Of a DNA stretch of 13,783 nucleotides, positions 1-7,159 are shown piece by piece (position 1 is the first letter of the stretch; every line of letters starts with the position of its first letter). The DNA lies in assembly GCA_024689165.1 (NCBI GenBank), contig JAILDS010000219.1:1-13783 (forward strand), read 5' to 3'. Below the pieces are notes generated by a model. That model saw only the letters and a list, made by a program, of their open reading frames with translations. It had not been told where the DNA came from and did no database searches. The DNA comes from Clostridia bacterium. GTDB lineage: Bacteria; Bacillota; Clostridia; Oscillospirales; Acutalibacteraceae. Both the position numbers and the translations under genes were made by a program.

Positions 1-2
1 TC

Positions 3-1345
3 AACACTAAAGCTGCCGACAAAGTCAAAGAACATGCCTATGGTAATGCTTCTCCGGTAAATCCGTCCTATGCAAATAAAGACCTGATATACATTGACTA
101 TGAAATAAAGAACGGGCTCGGACATAAATGGTACCGAGTGAGGAGCGGTAAAGGCAGCGATGCGAAGACCATTGGTTATATCCACGTAGATAATGCCGTA
201 AAACACGGCAAATCGACCGGAAAACACGAAGATGCCTACTATTCAAAGGGGGTCTGTTCGCTCTGCAAAGCATATAATGTCAGTGCTTCGGGATGCAGTG
301 AAGTATCGCTCAGCCCCGTGCTCTATTTTGATGTTACAAGCAGCTGCAAAGCGCATAAAGCTCCATTCAGCGTGGCGGATGAAGTCAGTATCAAATTCAC
401 CGGTAGCAGTAAAACTACTGTCAAAGCCACAAAACAGTTTACGAACGGCTTCGGGAACATCTGGTATAAGGTAGGCGACAATTGTTATATCTGCTACAAG
501 AATAACGGCGGTAAAGACAATGCGGGAAATCTGAAAGAGCATGTCCATTGTCTGGGAAAGCTTTCCGAAACTGTTCCTCCGACTTGCGTTTCAGAGGGAA
601 CGGGTACTCGTACATGCAGTGAATGCGGAAAGAAGATTTCAGAACAAATACCCGTTGATAGGTCAAGGCATGAGTATGTGAGGGGGGTTTGTAAGTATTG
701 TAAGTCTTACAGACAGAGCGATATCCATGTTGTTTCGAACAGTGTTATTCCTTTAGGACAGCACAGGCTTATTGTAAAGACAACAGACGCAAAAATAAGA
801 AAGGGTCCATATAAAGCTTGTGACGTCGTATCCGAACCTTCTAAAGGGACACGCCTGGTGTCGCAGGAAGCTGTAAGTACGACTGCTTTCGATAAGGAAA
901 TATGGTTCAGGGTTTCCGGAGGTTATATAATCTACGACGACGTTAAGCTTCACGACACCTGTACTTACAATGATGTAATTACCGACCCGCCCTGCGATAA
1001 AGACGGGGAAATGATTCGCACTTGTTCAGTCTGTCATTATGAGGTAACGGTTACAATACCAAAACGCGGCCATTCTTATGATAAAGATACACATATGTGT
1101 AAGAACGGTTGCGGTAAATTCGATCCGAAAAGCATAAAGTCCACGAAAATATCAAAAAACTTGATAGTGGTCTCCGCGGACGCTTTTTCGAGAACAGGTC
1201 CTTACAAAACATGTTCCAAGACTTCGACGTCGTTTTCTCTTAATCAGCAGGTGTCGGTCGACAGACTTGTAATAAACAATAAAGGTAAAGGCACGACGTG
1301 GTACAGACTTACGGACGGGTCTTATATGAGTTCTGCGTATCTTTC
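3..1345 (+). repeat. Four SH3-like modules alternating with Cys-rich spacers (protein-level repeats)
   Basis: Within the lipase, four modules of roughly 65-80 residues recur, at about bases 3-200, 276-510, 735-960 and 1146-1345. Each ends in a tryptophan/aromatic core (KWYRV, IWYKV, IWFRV, TWYRL) followed by a short strand. Modules three and four also share KGPYKAC/TGPYKTC. The spacers carry paired cysteines and histidines, in the style common in clostridial surface proteins (an 'H-x-Y...GVCxxC' phrase, and 'PTC...GTRTCSECG'). By analogy with bacterial SH3b domains these may bind cell wall, and the CxxC pairs may bind metal or form disulfides. Both roles are inference. Sequence identity between modules is low, so they are old duplications. 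Confidence 0.6.
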
Positions 1346-4067
1346 GGAGAAATCGGATATTATTATTGCCCCTGGTGATACCTATACCGATCAGACTGCA
1401 AAAGTAAGCTTTACCGCGAGCGGGAACGCGGGGGAGACCGAGATCAGGCTCAATGCTGCTTTTCTGAGCGGGAGCTCTGAATTCTACAACCATGATCTTG
1501 CTCGGTTCTGTTCTCAGCTATGTTTGGTCGGGTATGGGAAAAAAGATGAGATAAGAAACATGCTTTACAAGCTCGGTTTCGACAATAACAATGTTGTGAT
1601 TACTGATGCAGGCAGAGATCAGGAGAATTGTTTTATCGGCTACAGAGACATTGTCATATGCGGAGAGCACGTTCCGCTTATTGTCGTTGCGAGCATTGGG
1701 TCGAACGGTTTACAGTGGAATTCCAATTTTGACCCATACGGTTTGGAAAGCAAAACTGCTGACAAAAACGACCCCGAAAAGGGGAAGGTCCATCTCGGGT
1801 TCAAAGACGCGAAAAACTTTGTCCGAGGTAATCTGGATACATATTTGAGCAAACTTCAGTCAAAAGGTATTAACACTTCTAACGCAAAATTCGTTCTGAC
1901 CGGGCATTCAAGAGGAGCAGCCGCGACCAATCTGCTTGCAGCCGAACTTCTCAGATTGAATACCGGAAATCCGAATTATCCGACGAATCCGAACAATATC
2001 TATGCTTATACATTCGCTACGCCCAATGCGATATATAAGGATTATCTTTCTGAAATCGGAACAGATGCGCAGAAAAGGATTTTCAACATAGTCAATCCTG
2101 AGGATTTTGTAACTAAGGTGCTTCTTGCTCAATGGGGGTTTACAAGGTATGGTACAACATTGTCCTTACCTTCAAAGACCAATATCAAATCATTAAGCGA
2201 ATACAACTCAATGTTAAAAAGTATGAATTCTCAGTATGCATTGTTTACATCTGGGAAATCATACTATCCGTATCCCGATGGAGAATTATCGGTATATAAT
2301 ATTATTTCAGAGATGAACCGAGAAGTGCATGGATTAGAGGACTACTATTCAAAGAGCCTTCCTTTGTCACCGCTTGGCTGGCATCCATATGAGTTTTTTC
2401 AAAACACTCTCTGTCATTTTGTAAATAAACAAGGAAAAGAAATTAAGGGATTAATAAATATAGGGAGAGTATTTATAGCTAATAGTCAGAAGGTTGTTGT
2501 AGCTAATGGACCGTCTGATTCTTTGTACAATCCGTACAATTCTTTGTACAAGAAGATTATTGTCTTTTTCTTGACCAAGGAAGTTGCCGGACATATAGGT
2601 GATATGGTTGCTTCTGGCGCATTTAATGAAACAGATTTGGAGAGTGACCTTGCTGTTTTTTTTGACACAGATATTACCAACAATACAGTATTGCAGCGTT
2701 ATTTTACAGAAGCTCATATGATGGAGACATACTGCGCGTTCATGATGAGCCTTCCGGAAAACGAAATTAAGGAACGCGACGGGCTCTACGGGACTAACAA
2801 TTGTCCTGTCGATATAGAAATATATGATGTTGAATCAGGTGATCTTGTCGGCAGAATCGTTGACAATCAGGTCGACGAAGAGGTTGCCGCGCAGGATGAT
2901 TCAGTTGTTATGGCAGTCAACGGAGATGAAAAAATGTTCTGGCTGCCCGGCGAAGGAAATTACGACGTCAGATTCATCGGGAACGATACCGGTGTCATGG
3001 ATTACACGATCTGCAAGATCGACTCGGACGGGAACGAGGTCAGCAGACGGAATTTCCTCGGTGTAGAGCTTGAGGACGGTAAGGTTTACCAGCCGGGTTC
3101 GGAGATGGAAGCGGAGTTTTATGAGGACAGTTATCTGCAGGCTGAAGCGGAAGAGCCGATAGAACCCGAGTTCATCTCCGCCGATGATGAGGACGGCAAA
3201 CTTGTTATTAGCGCTGTTTCCGGCGGTAACGGCTCAGTTTCAGGGGAGATGATCGTCACAAAGGGCGATTACGTTGATCTGTATGCGATCCCGGATGAAG
3301 GGTATTCTTTTGACGGTTGGTACGAAGAAGATATTTTTGTCAGCGACGACCCGCTTTATCGATTCTGCCCGGACAAGAACGTTTCTCTGACAGGCAAATT
3401 CGCGGAAGGAACGGTCGAGAGAATGCCCTACTTGACGACGTTTGTCGTAGGCGGAAGTTTGATGGCATACGACCCAGATTCCGTTGTGACTATAGGCGTC
3501 AGGATGCAAAACGCAGATTGGAAACCGGGGGCAGTCTGCAAAGCGAAGCTTGATTATGACCCTACGCTTTTGCAGCTCGTTGGTATTGAGGAAGGAGGTC
3601 TGTACAAGGAACTTTTGCCTTCGGATGATGTTTATTCGTTTTCCGGGTCCAATATCACGGATGGCGAGTCGGAAGGAACCCTTTTGTACGCAACGTTCAA
3701 ACCATTGGACTGCAATGATATCCGGGAAATTTACGTCGGCGCCGAGCTTGTATCGTTCAAAGAACAATCACCAGACGGAGACTTTGAATGGATCGATGAA
3801 ATACTGAACAAGGTGCCCGCTTATCCGATGACTGTAATACCGTGGGCAATACCGAACGAGCCGAAGGTTACGCGCGGTGATTTCGACGGTAATGGAAGCG
3901 TTGAAATAGAAGACGCCATATATTTGGTATATTACAAGTATGCTCCTGAGCGTTATCCCATTAACCAAAGCGGAGATCTTGATGGTAATGGGGAAGTGAC
4001 CATCGAAGATGCTATCTACCTTGTATACTATAAGTACGCTCCGGATCGATACCCTCTTAGTTCGTAA
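3..4067 (+). CDS. Secreted multidomain class-3-type lipase with SH3-like repeats, cohesin-like domain and C-terminal dockerin (5' truncated)
   Basis: The frame is open from base 3, so the gene begins upstream of the window; 1354 residues are visible (numbered here from base 3). Residues ~1-450 hold four SH3-like repeats, each ending in a WYRV/WYKV/WFRV/WYRL core, separated by Cys/His-rich spacers with CxxC pairs (GVCSLC, GVCKYC, CSEC, CSVC). An alpha/beta-hydrolase core follows with the nucleophile elbow GHSRG (Ser636, bases 1908-1910). The rest of the triad is probably the Asp of VNPEDF (Asp701) and the His of AHMMETY (~His905); these two are inferred. Then come a beta domain (~935-1045), an InlB-like repeat with GYSFDGWY (~1066-1134), a cohesin-like beta-sandwich (~1143-1279) and a dockerin (~1291-1351). 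Likely role: extracellular ester or lipid hydrolysis, attached to the cell surface through the dockerin. The substrate cannot be read from sequence. GC is clearly lower than in genes past 5100. The cohesin-like gene follows after 51 bp with no terminator, so the two are probably co-transcribed. Confidence 0.85.
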   Translation, partial: NTKAADKVKEHAYGNASPVNPSYANKDLIYIDYEIKNGLGHKWYRVRSGKGSDAKTIGYIHVDNAVKHGKSTGKHEDAYYSKGVCSLCKAYNVSASGCSEVSLSPVLYFDVTSSCKAHKAPFSVADEVSIKFTGSSKTTVKATKQFTNGFGNIWYKVGDNCYICYKNNGGKDNAGNLKEHVHCLGKLSETVPPTCVSEGTGTRTCSECGKKISEQIPVDRSRHEYVRGVCKYCKSYRQSDIHVVSNSVIPLGQHRLIVKTTDAKIRKGPYKACDVVSEPSKGTRLVSQEAVSTTAFDKEIWFRVSGGYIIYDDVKLHDTCTYNDVITDPPCDKDGEMIRTCSVCHYEVTVTIPKRGHSYDKDTHMCKNGCGKFDPKSIKSTKISKNLIVVSADAFSRTGPYKTCSKTSTSFSLNQQVSVDRLVINNKGKGTTWYRLTDGSYMSSAYLSEKSDIIIAPGDTYTDQTAKVSFTASGNAGETEIRLNAAFLSGSSEFYNHDLARFCSQLCLVGYGKKDEIRNMLYKLGFDNNNVVITDAGRDQENCFIGYRDIVICGEHVPLIVVASIGSNGLQWNSNFDPYGLESKTADKNDPEKGKVHLGFKDAKNFVRGNLDTYLSKLQSKGINTSNAKFVLTGHSRGAAATNLLAAELLRLNTGNPNYPTNPNNIYAYTFATPNAIYKDYLSEIGTDAQKRIFNIVNPEDFVTKVLLAQWGFTRYGTTLSLPSKTNIKSLSEYNSMLKSMNSQYALFTSGKSYYPYPDGELSVYNIISEMNREVHGLEDYYSKSLPLSPLGWHPYEFFQNTLCHFVNKQGKEIKGLINIGRVFIANSQKVVVANGPSDSLYNPYNSLYKKIIVFFLTKEVAGHIGDMVASGAFNETDLESDLAVFFDTDITNNTVLQRYFTEAHMMETYCAFMMSLPENEIKERDGLYGTNNCPVDIEIYDVESGDLVGRIVDNQVDEEVAAQDDSVVMAVNGDEKMFWLPGEGNYDVRFIGNDTGVMDYTICKIDSDGNEVSRRNFLGVELEDGKVYQPGSEMEAEFYEDSYLQAEAEEPIEPEFISADDEDGKLVISAVSGGNGSVSGEMIVTKGDYVDLYAIPDEGYSFDGWYEEDIFVSDDPLYRFCPDKNVSLTGKFAEGTVERMPYLTTFVVGGSLMAYDPDSVVTIGVRMQNADWKPGAVCKAKLDYDPTLLQLVGIEEGGLYKELLPSDDVYSFSGSNITDGESEGTLLYATFKPLDCNDIREIYVGAELVSFKEQSPDGDFEWIDEILNKVPAYPMTVIPWAIPNEPKVTRGDFDGNGSVEIEDAIYLVYYKYAPERYPINQSGDLDGNGEVTIEDAIYLVYYKYAPDRYPLSS
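3873..4055 (+). repeat. Type I dockerin of the lipase: two near-identical F-hand repeats
   Basis: Two calcium-loop repeats read DFDGNGSVEIEDA and DLDGNGEVTIEDA, with Asp at loop positions 1, 3 and 12 and Asn at 5, as expected for dockerin F-hands. Each is followed by IYLVYYKYAPxRYP. From IEDA to the end of that helix (bases 3906-3959 and 4002-4055), 17 of 18 residues match, although 14 of the 18 codons differ. Loop positions 10-11, which usually set cohesin specificity, are Ile-Glu in both halves. This domain should dock the lipase to a cohesin. Confidence 0.85.
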
Positions 4068-4105
4068 TTTGTTCTGAATAAGAATAAATTATATTTTGCA
4101 AATGT

Positions 4106-4112
4106 AAAGGAG
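4106..4112 (+). promoter_or_regulatory. Ribosome binding site of the cohesin-like gene
   Basis: AAAGGAG lies 6 nt before the ATG at 4119 and fixes that start. The 51-bp gap after the lipase stop contains no hairpin, which supports one transcript for both genes. Confidence 0.75.
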
Positions 4113-4118
4113 TTTAAC

Positions 4119-5027
4119 ATGAAGAAAAAGATTGCTGCATTGTTCCTCAGTATCGTGTTTGTGCTGACATTGACTGCTGTAACTGCGTTTGCAGGCGAGT
4201 TTTCCGCTTCGTTTTCCAGTGCTGCAGGAAAGCCAGGAGAAAGCGTAACAATTGTTCTGAATTTAAAAAACGACTCTTCGGTAAAGGATCTGGGTTATAC
4301 ATCGCTTTCATATGATACCGATGCGTTAGTATTTGCAGGGGGTAAGTGGAATTTTGACGCATTTTTATGGGACTGTAATGAAGTTGACGGCATTTTTGTG
4401 GCTGCAGCTGCTTCAGTCATCAACGGTGATGTTTTGACTTTGAGCTTTGATATTAAAACTGACGCTAAAGCTGGCGATTATACAATCAGCGGAAACTTTG
4501 CTTCAGATGGGGCCGGACTTAGTACCGTTATTACGCCCGGCACTATAACCGTAATTGATGATACTACCACCGAACCAACCACCGATCCGACGACCCTTGC
4601 GCCGACAACGGATCCTACTACCGCAGCCCCGACCACCGAGCCGACCACACTTGCGCCGACTACGGATCCGACCACCGCAGCGCCGACCACCGATCCGACG
4701 ACCCTTGCACCGACTACGGATCCGACCACGACAACGACAAAACCGGCGGATGACGGCAAGACGACTACAACCACCAAGCCTACTGACGACGGCAAAAAGG
4801 ACACAACAACAACTACAAAGCCCACTACCACCACGACCAAGCCCGTCGACGGAGACAAGACCACCACGACCAAGCCGGTAACTACCACTTCCGGCGGCGC
4901 GGGCAAGAAGACCCCCGGCAACCCGGGCACCGGCGAGGGCTCGATGACCGTCGCTATAGCCATTGCGGTCGCCGCAATAGCCGGTACGGCAGCCGTCCTC
5001 GGCAGGAAGAAGAAGGAAGACCGATAA
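4119..5027 (+). CDS. Cell-wall-anchored cohesin-like protein (mini-scaffoldin) with Thr/Pro linker and NPxTG sorting signal
   Basis: The 302-residue protein has a signal peptide (~1-26, KKK then a hydrophobic stretch ending AFAG) and a cohesin-like domain (~27-147). The domain shows the typical pattern of a PGE turn, alternating strands, SYDTDALVF, and closing strands. A Thr/Pro-rich linker (~148-258) follows. The C-terminus is a sortase-type tail: NPGTG (268-272), a hydrophobic segment (~276-295) and the charged end RKKKEDR. NPxTG is a known variant of LPxTG. The expected role is a single-cohesin protein fixed to the peptidoglycan that captures dockerin proteins, most simply the lipase encoded just upstream. 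At about 120 residues the domain is short for a cohesin (usually ~140), so another carbohydrate-binding-like sandwich is possible. The 5' part of the gene is AT-richer than its 3' part. Confidence 0.75.
   Translation: MKKKIAALFLSIVFVLTLTAVTAFAGEFSASFSSAAGKPGESVTIVLNLKNDSSVKDLGYTSLSYDTDALVFAGGKWNFDAFLWDCNEVDGIFVAAAASVINGDVLTLSFDIKTDAKAGDYTISGNFASDGAGLSTVITPGTITVIDDTTTEPTTDPTTLAPTTDPTTAAPTTEPTTLAPTTDPTTAAPTTDPTTLAPTTDPTTTTTKPADDGKTTTTTKPTDDGKKDTTTTTKPTTTTTKPVDGDKTTTTKPVTTTSGGAGKKTPGNPGTGEGSMTVAIAIAVAAIAGTAAVLGRKKKEDR
4575..4736 (+). repeat. Three 54-bp tandem repeats encoding a PTT-rich linker
   Basis: Residues 153-206 of the cohesin-like protein form three consecutive 18-residue units of the type PTTxPTTLAPTTDPTTAA. 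Codons vary between copies (ACC/ACG/ACA/ACT and GCG/GCC/GCA). The units probably act as an extended, perhaps O-glycosylated spacer lifting the cohesin-like domain off the wall; that role is inferred from similar linkers in scaffoldins. Confidence 0.85.
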
Positions 5028-5070
5028 AACGGTCCGCGTAGTCATTACTCAAAGCTGCGTATGACAGATC

Positions 5071-5105
5071 GCCCCGCGTCGTAAGGACGCGGGGCGTTGT
5101 CGTTT
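5071..5105 (+). terminator. Intrinsic terminator after the cohesin-like gene
   Basis: A perfect 10-bp GC-rich stem (GCCCCGCGTC with GACGCGGGGC) closes a 5-nt loop, GTAAG, at 5071-5095. It is followed by the moderately T-rich GTTGTCGTTT. It lies 43 bp past the cohesin stop and 27 bp past the convergent LRR gene's stop, so it may work in both directions. There is no T-run on the minus side. Confidence 0.75.
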
Positions 5106-5122
5106 CCGGAACCGGCAGCCGT

Positions 5123-6925
5123 TTATTTCCCGCCGAGAGATTTAAGCAGCCTGAACAGACGGTTGAGCAGGGTGACTATGGCGCTGAGGACGCGGCGGAC
5201 GCCCTCGATTATTCTTTCGGCGAAGCTTATCTTGACGGGCGTGTCGATATTGTCGCCGTGCGCCTCGGTGGACGTGGCGAAGTAAAAGCTCGTGAGGCTG
5301 CCGTCGGCGATGCCGCCGCACAGCTCGTTGAAGCTGAGCTTCACGTCCTCGCCGTTTACCGTCGTACCGACCTCGATTGTACCGTCCCTGAGAGTGTTCT
5401 GCTCGAGGGCGTGCTTTTTGCCGGCTTCATCGTAGTAATAGAAGCTCACTCCGTTGAGATGGAGCTCGCTGACGTTGATCCTCGTGATCTCGCCGAAGCC
5501 CGCGCACATTACCGCGACCGCGTCGAGAAAACCGTAAGCGTCGGTGTAGATCCCGCCGTCGAGGGTCAGGACCCCGTCGGAATACGAATAATACGCGACG
5601 TCTTCCGCGCCGGTCACGGTCGAGCCGGCTGGAGCGTACACGAGCACGCCGTCAGGCAGAGTGCCGGGGGCGAAGGAGATATTTCCCGCGGCTATGATCG
5701 TCCTGAGGCTGCCGCAGCCTGAAAACGCGTTCGCGGCGACGGTCACGTCCGCCCCGGAGACGACGATCTCTTCAAGAGAGTCGCAGTCGTGAAAAGCCCA
5801 TTCGCCGATTCGCCTTGTGTTTTCGCCCAGCATAAGGGTCTGCATGTCCGAGCGGTAGAAATCCCACGCGAAAAGGCTGTTTTCCGTGCCGTCGGTGATA
5901 TTGCCGTCAAGCGAGAGGTTTGACCCGTCGAAATCGAGCTTCACGCCGCTCGCGTCGGCGTAAACGGCCCCGAAATGAGCCGTCACGCCTGCGGGCAGCG
6001 CGGCGGCGAGCGAAGAGGCGTTGAACTCATCTTCCGTCCCGGCGAAATAAACGTCGGTCAGCGCAGGGTCGTCCAAGAAAACGTACGCTCCGACGCTCTC
6101 GGGGAAGCCGAGAAACACGAGGCGTTCGAGCTCCGCGTTGTCCGAAAGCCCGTAGCTGCCGATTGACTCGACTGCCGCCGGGATCACGAGCTCCTTCGCC
6201 TTCGCAAGGCCCGAGAGACCGCTGACGCCTATGGACGTGAGCGTCGACGGCATGACGAAGCGCTCCATCGCGGGGCAGACGCCCGTACAGTTGTCGTCAA
6301 TGGTCTCGACGCCCTCTTCAAGGAACACCTCGCGCAGGGCCTGCGCATATGTGAACGAGGTCTGTGGTATGGTTTTTACGGAGCCGGGTATATATATTCG
6401 CTCAAGGTACTTTGAGTAAGAGCCCGGTTCGTAGACGGTCGTAGCGGTGTCGGCGATACGGTATTCCTTCGCGGGGCTGTACGCCGGGTAAACGTAGAAC
6501 TCCGACCCGTCCGAGCTGTAAAGCGCGCCCGTCTCGTCGACGGATACGCAGTCTGCGTCCGGTGCGGCGGCGTATCGCTCCGCCGCGATTACGCCCGGCG
6601 TTATACGGAAGTTGTTCAGGTGCTTCGGCAGTGTCAGCGTCCCGATATGGGTCGTGTACAGCCCGCCGGATATCCCTTCGGATTGGGCGTTTGAGAAATC
6701 GCCGCGGAAATCCGTGACGGGGTACCCGCCCAGCTCGTCCGGGATCGTAACGTCGCCCTCGAACGCGCCTTCATATGACGTGACGGAAACGTAAAATCCG
6801 ACCTCCCCGTCGTCGTTGAGCGTATAGGTGAAAAGCCCGTCCGGGCTCGTCTCTGCAAAGGCGAACAGAGACGCGGACATGGCGACCGCGACCGCGGTGG
6901 CTAAGGCGATAACGCGTTTTGACAT
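5123..6925 (-). CDS. Secreted leucine-rich-repeat (BspA/LRR_5-like) surface protein
   Basis: The 600-residue protein begins with a signal peptide (~1-24, SKR then an Ala/Val-rich core ending FAFAE). BspA-like repeats span about 50-420: IYIPGSVKTIP, VFLEEGVETID, FVMPSTLTSIG, LVIPAAVESIG, LMLGENTRRIGEWAFHDCDSLEEI and NAFSGCGSLRTI. This pattern of a strand, a small polar turn and 'F..C.sL..i' is typical of LRR_5 proteins of gut Firmicutes and oral bacteria, which often mediate adhesion. Residues ~440-565 form a separate, unrecognised domain rich in Tyr and Gly. The last ~30 residues form a basic amphipathic helix (RRVLSAIVTLLNRLFRLLK), with no sorting motif or dockerin. AAGGAG at 6934-6939 sits 8 nt before the ATG and fixes the start. 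The gene is divergent from the LytTR regulator and shares its control region. The ligand is unknown. Confidence 0.8.
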   Translation of the reverse strand: MSKRVIALATAVAVAMSASLFAFAETSPDGLFTYTLNDDGEVGFYVSVTSYEGAFEGDVTIPDELGGYPVTDFRGDFSNAQSEGISGGLYTTHIGTLTLPKHLNNFRITPGVIAAERYAAAPDADCVSVDETGALYSSDGSEFYVYPAYSPAKEYRIADTATTVYEPGSYSKYLERIYIPGSVKTIPQTSFTYAQALREVFLEEGVETIDDNCTGVCPAMERFVMPSTLTSIGVSGLSGLAKAKELVIPAAVESIGSYGLSDNAELERLVFLGFPESVGAYVFLDDPALTDVYFAGTEDEFNASSLAAALPAGVTAHFGAVYADASGVKLDFDGSNLSLDGNITDGTENSLFAWDFYRSDMQTLMLGENTRRIGEWAFHDCDSLEEIVVSGADVTVAANAFSGCGSLRTIIAAGNISFAPGTLPDGVLVYAPAGSTVTGAEDVAYYSYSDGVLTLDGGIYTDAYGFLDAVAVMCAGFGEITRINVSELHLNGVSFYYYDEAGKKHALEQNTLRDGTIEVGTTVNGEDVKLSFNELCGGIADGSLTSFYFATSTEAHGDNIDTPVKISFAERIIEGVRRVLSAIVTLLNRLFRLLKSLGGK

Positions 6926-6981
6926 ATTAAGAACTCCTTCCGTTTCGTGATCCGCGAAAAGTACCTGCGACGGCGTCGGGC

Positions 6982-6998
6982 CGCCGGAAGCCCCGGCG
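6982..6998. other. Hairpin in the leader of the LRR gene
   Basis: CGCCGG and CCGGCG form a perfect 6-bp stem with a 5-nt loop. A second small palindrome (CGACGGCGTCG) lies at 6968-6978. Both sit in the predicted ~100-nt leader of the minus-strand LRR transcript. There is no T-run, so this is not a terminator; a regulatory role is unproven. Confidence 0.35.
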
Positions 6999-7036
6999 TT
7001 TCAGTCCGTCGTTCATAAAATCAATTCCCGCGTATC

Positions 7037-7066
7037 ATATTAGCATTTTTATTTTGCGTGAATCAA
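7037..7066 (-). promoter_or_regulatory. Predicted sigma70-type promoter of the LRR gene
   Basis: Read on the minus strand, TTGATT (7061-7066) and TAATAT (7037-7042) are separated by 18 bp. TG one base before the -10 makes it an extended -10 (TGCTAATAT). Transcription would start near 7030, leaving a leader of about 105 nt. The -35 ends 10 bp from the first LytTR repeat. Confidence 0.6.
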
Positions 7067-7076
7067 TCCTTATTTC

Positions 7077-7146
7077 ACCGTTTGTCGTCAAAAATCGACC
7101 GTCTGAAGTATGATCGACCGTTTGGCGCCGATTTTTGACCGTCTGC
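7077..7146 (+). promoter_or_regulatory. Predicted LytTR-regulator operator: four direct repeats in two pairs
   Basis: Four copies of ACCGTYTGN start at 7077 (ACCGTTTGT), 7098 (ACCGTCTGA), 7117 (ACCGTTTGG) and 7138 (ACCGTCTGC). Within each pair the start-to-start distance is exactly 21 bp, that is 9-bp repeats separated by 12 bp, which is the published arrangement for LytTR-domain sites. Copies 1 and 3 fit the published consensus [TA][AC][CA]GTTN[AG][TG] at all nine positions; copies 2 and 4 deviate at two. The pairs are 40 bp apart, close to four helical turns. The block lies upstream of both divergent -35 boxes and directly in front of a LytTR regulator gene. Confidence 0.7.
7087..7139. repeat. 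11-bp inverted repeat inside the operator
   Basis: GTCAAAAATCG (7087-7097) and CGATTTTTGAC (7129-7139) are perfect reverse complements across a 31-bp centre. They lie mainly in the A/T-rich spacers of the two repeat pairs, so the direct-repeat operator is overlaid on a two-fold symmetric frame. They could aid DNA bending or bind a second protein; neither can be decided from sequence. Confidence 0.55.
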
Positions 7147-7159
7147 GGAGCCGATACGT

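Noticed and set aside
138..140. GTG codon as the start of the lipase gene
   Set aside because: The same frame is open to base 3 and the upstream codons continue an SH3-like repeat, including its KWYRV core; the true start is outside the window.
2518..2551. 21-bp-period direct repeat (ATTCTTTGTACAA twice)
   Set aside because: It is an in-frame SLYNPYNSLY peptide repeat inside the lipase; too short and local to mark a mobile element.
4069..4095. Internal promoter ahead of the cohesin-like gene (TTGTTC, 15 bp, TATATT)
   Set aside because: Spacing is too short and the start point would fall almost on the ribosome binding site; read-through from the lipase gene is simpler.
4575..4736. CRISPR-like repeat array
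   Set aside because: The 54-bp units are tandem without unique spacers, in frame, and encode a Thr/Pro linker.
4478..5045. Val- or Arg-rich minus-strand frames opposite the cohesin-like gene
   Set aside because: They are low-complexity mirror images of the PTT linker repeats.
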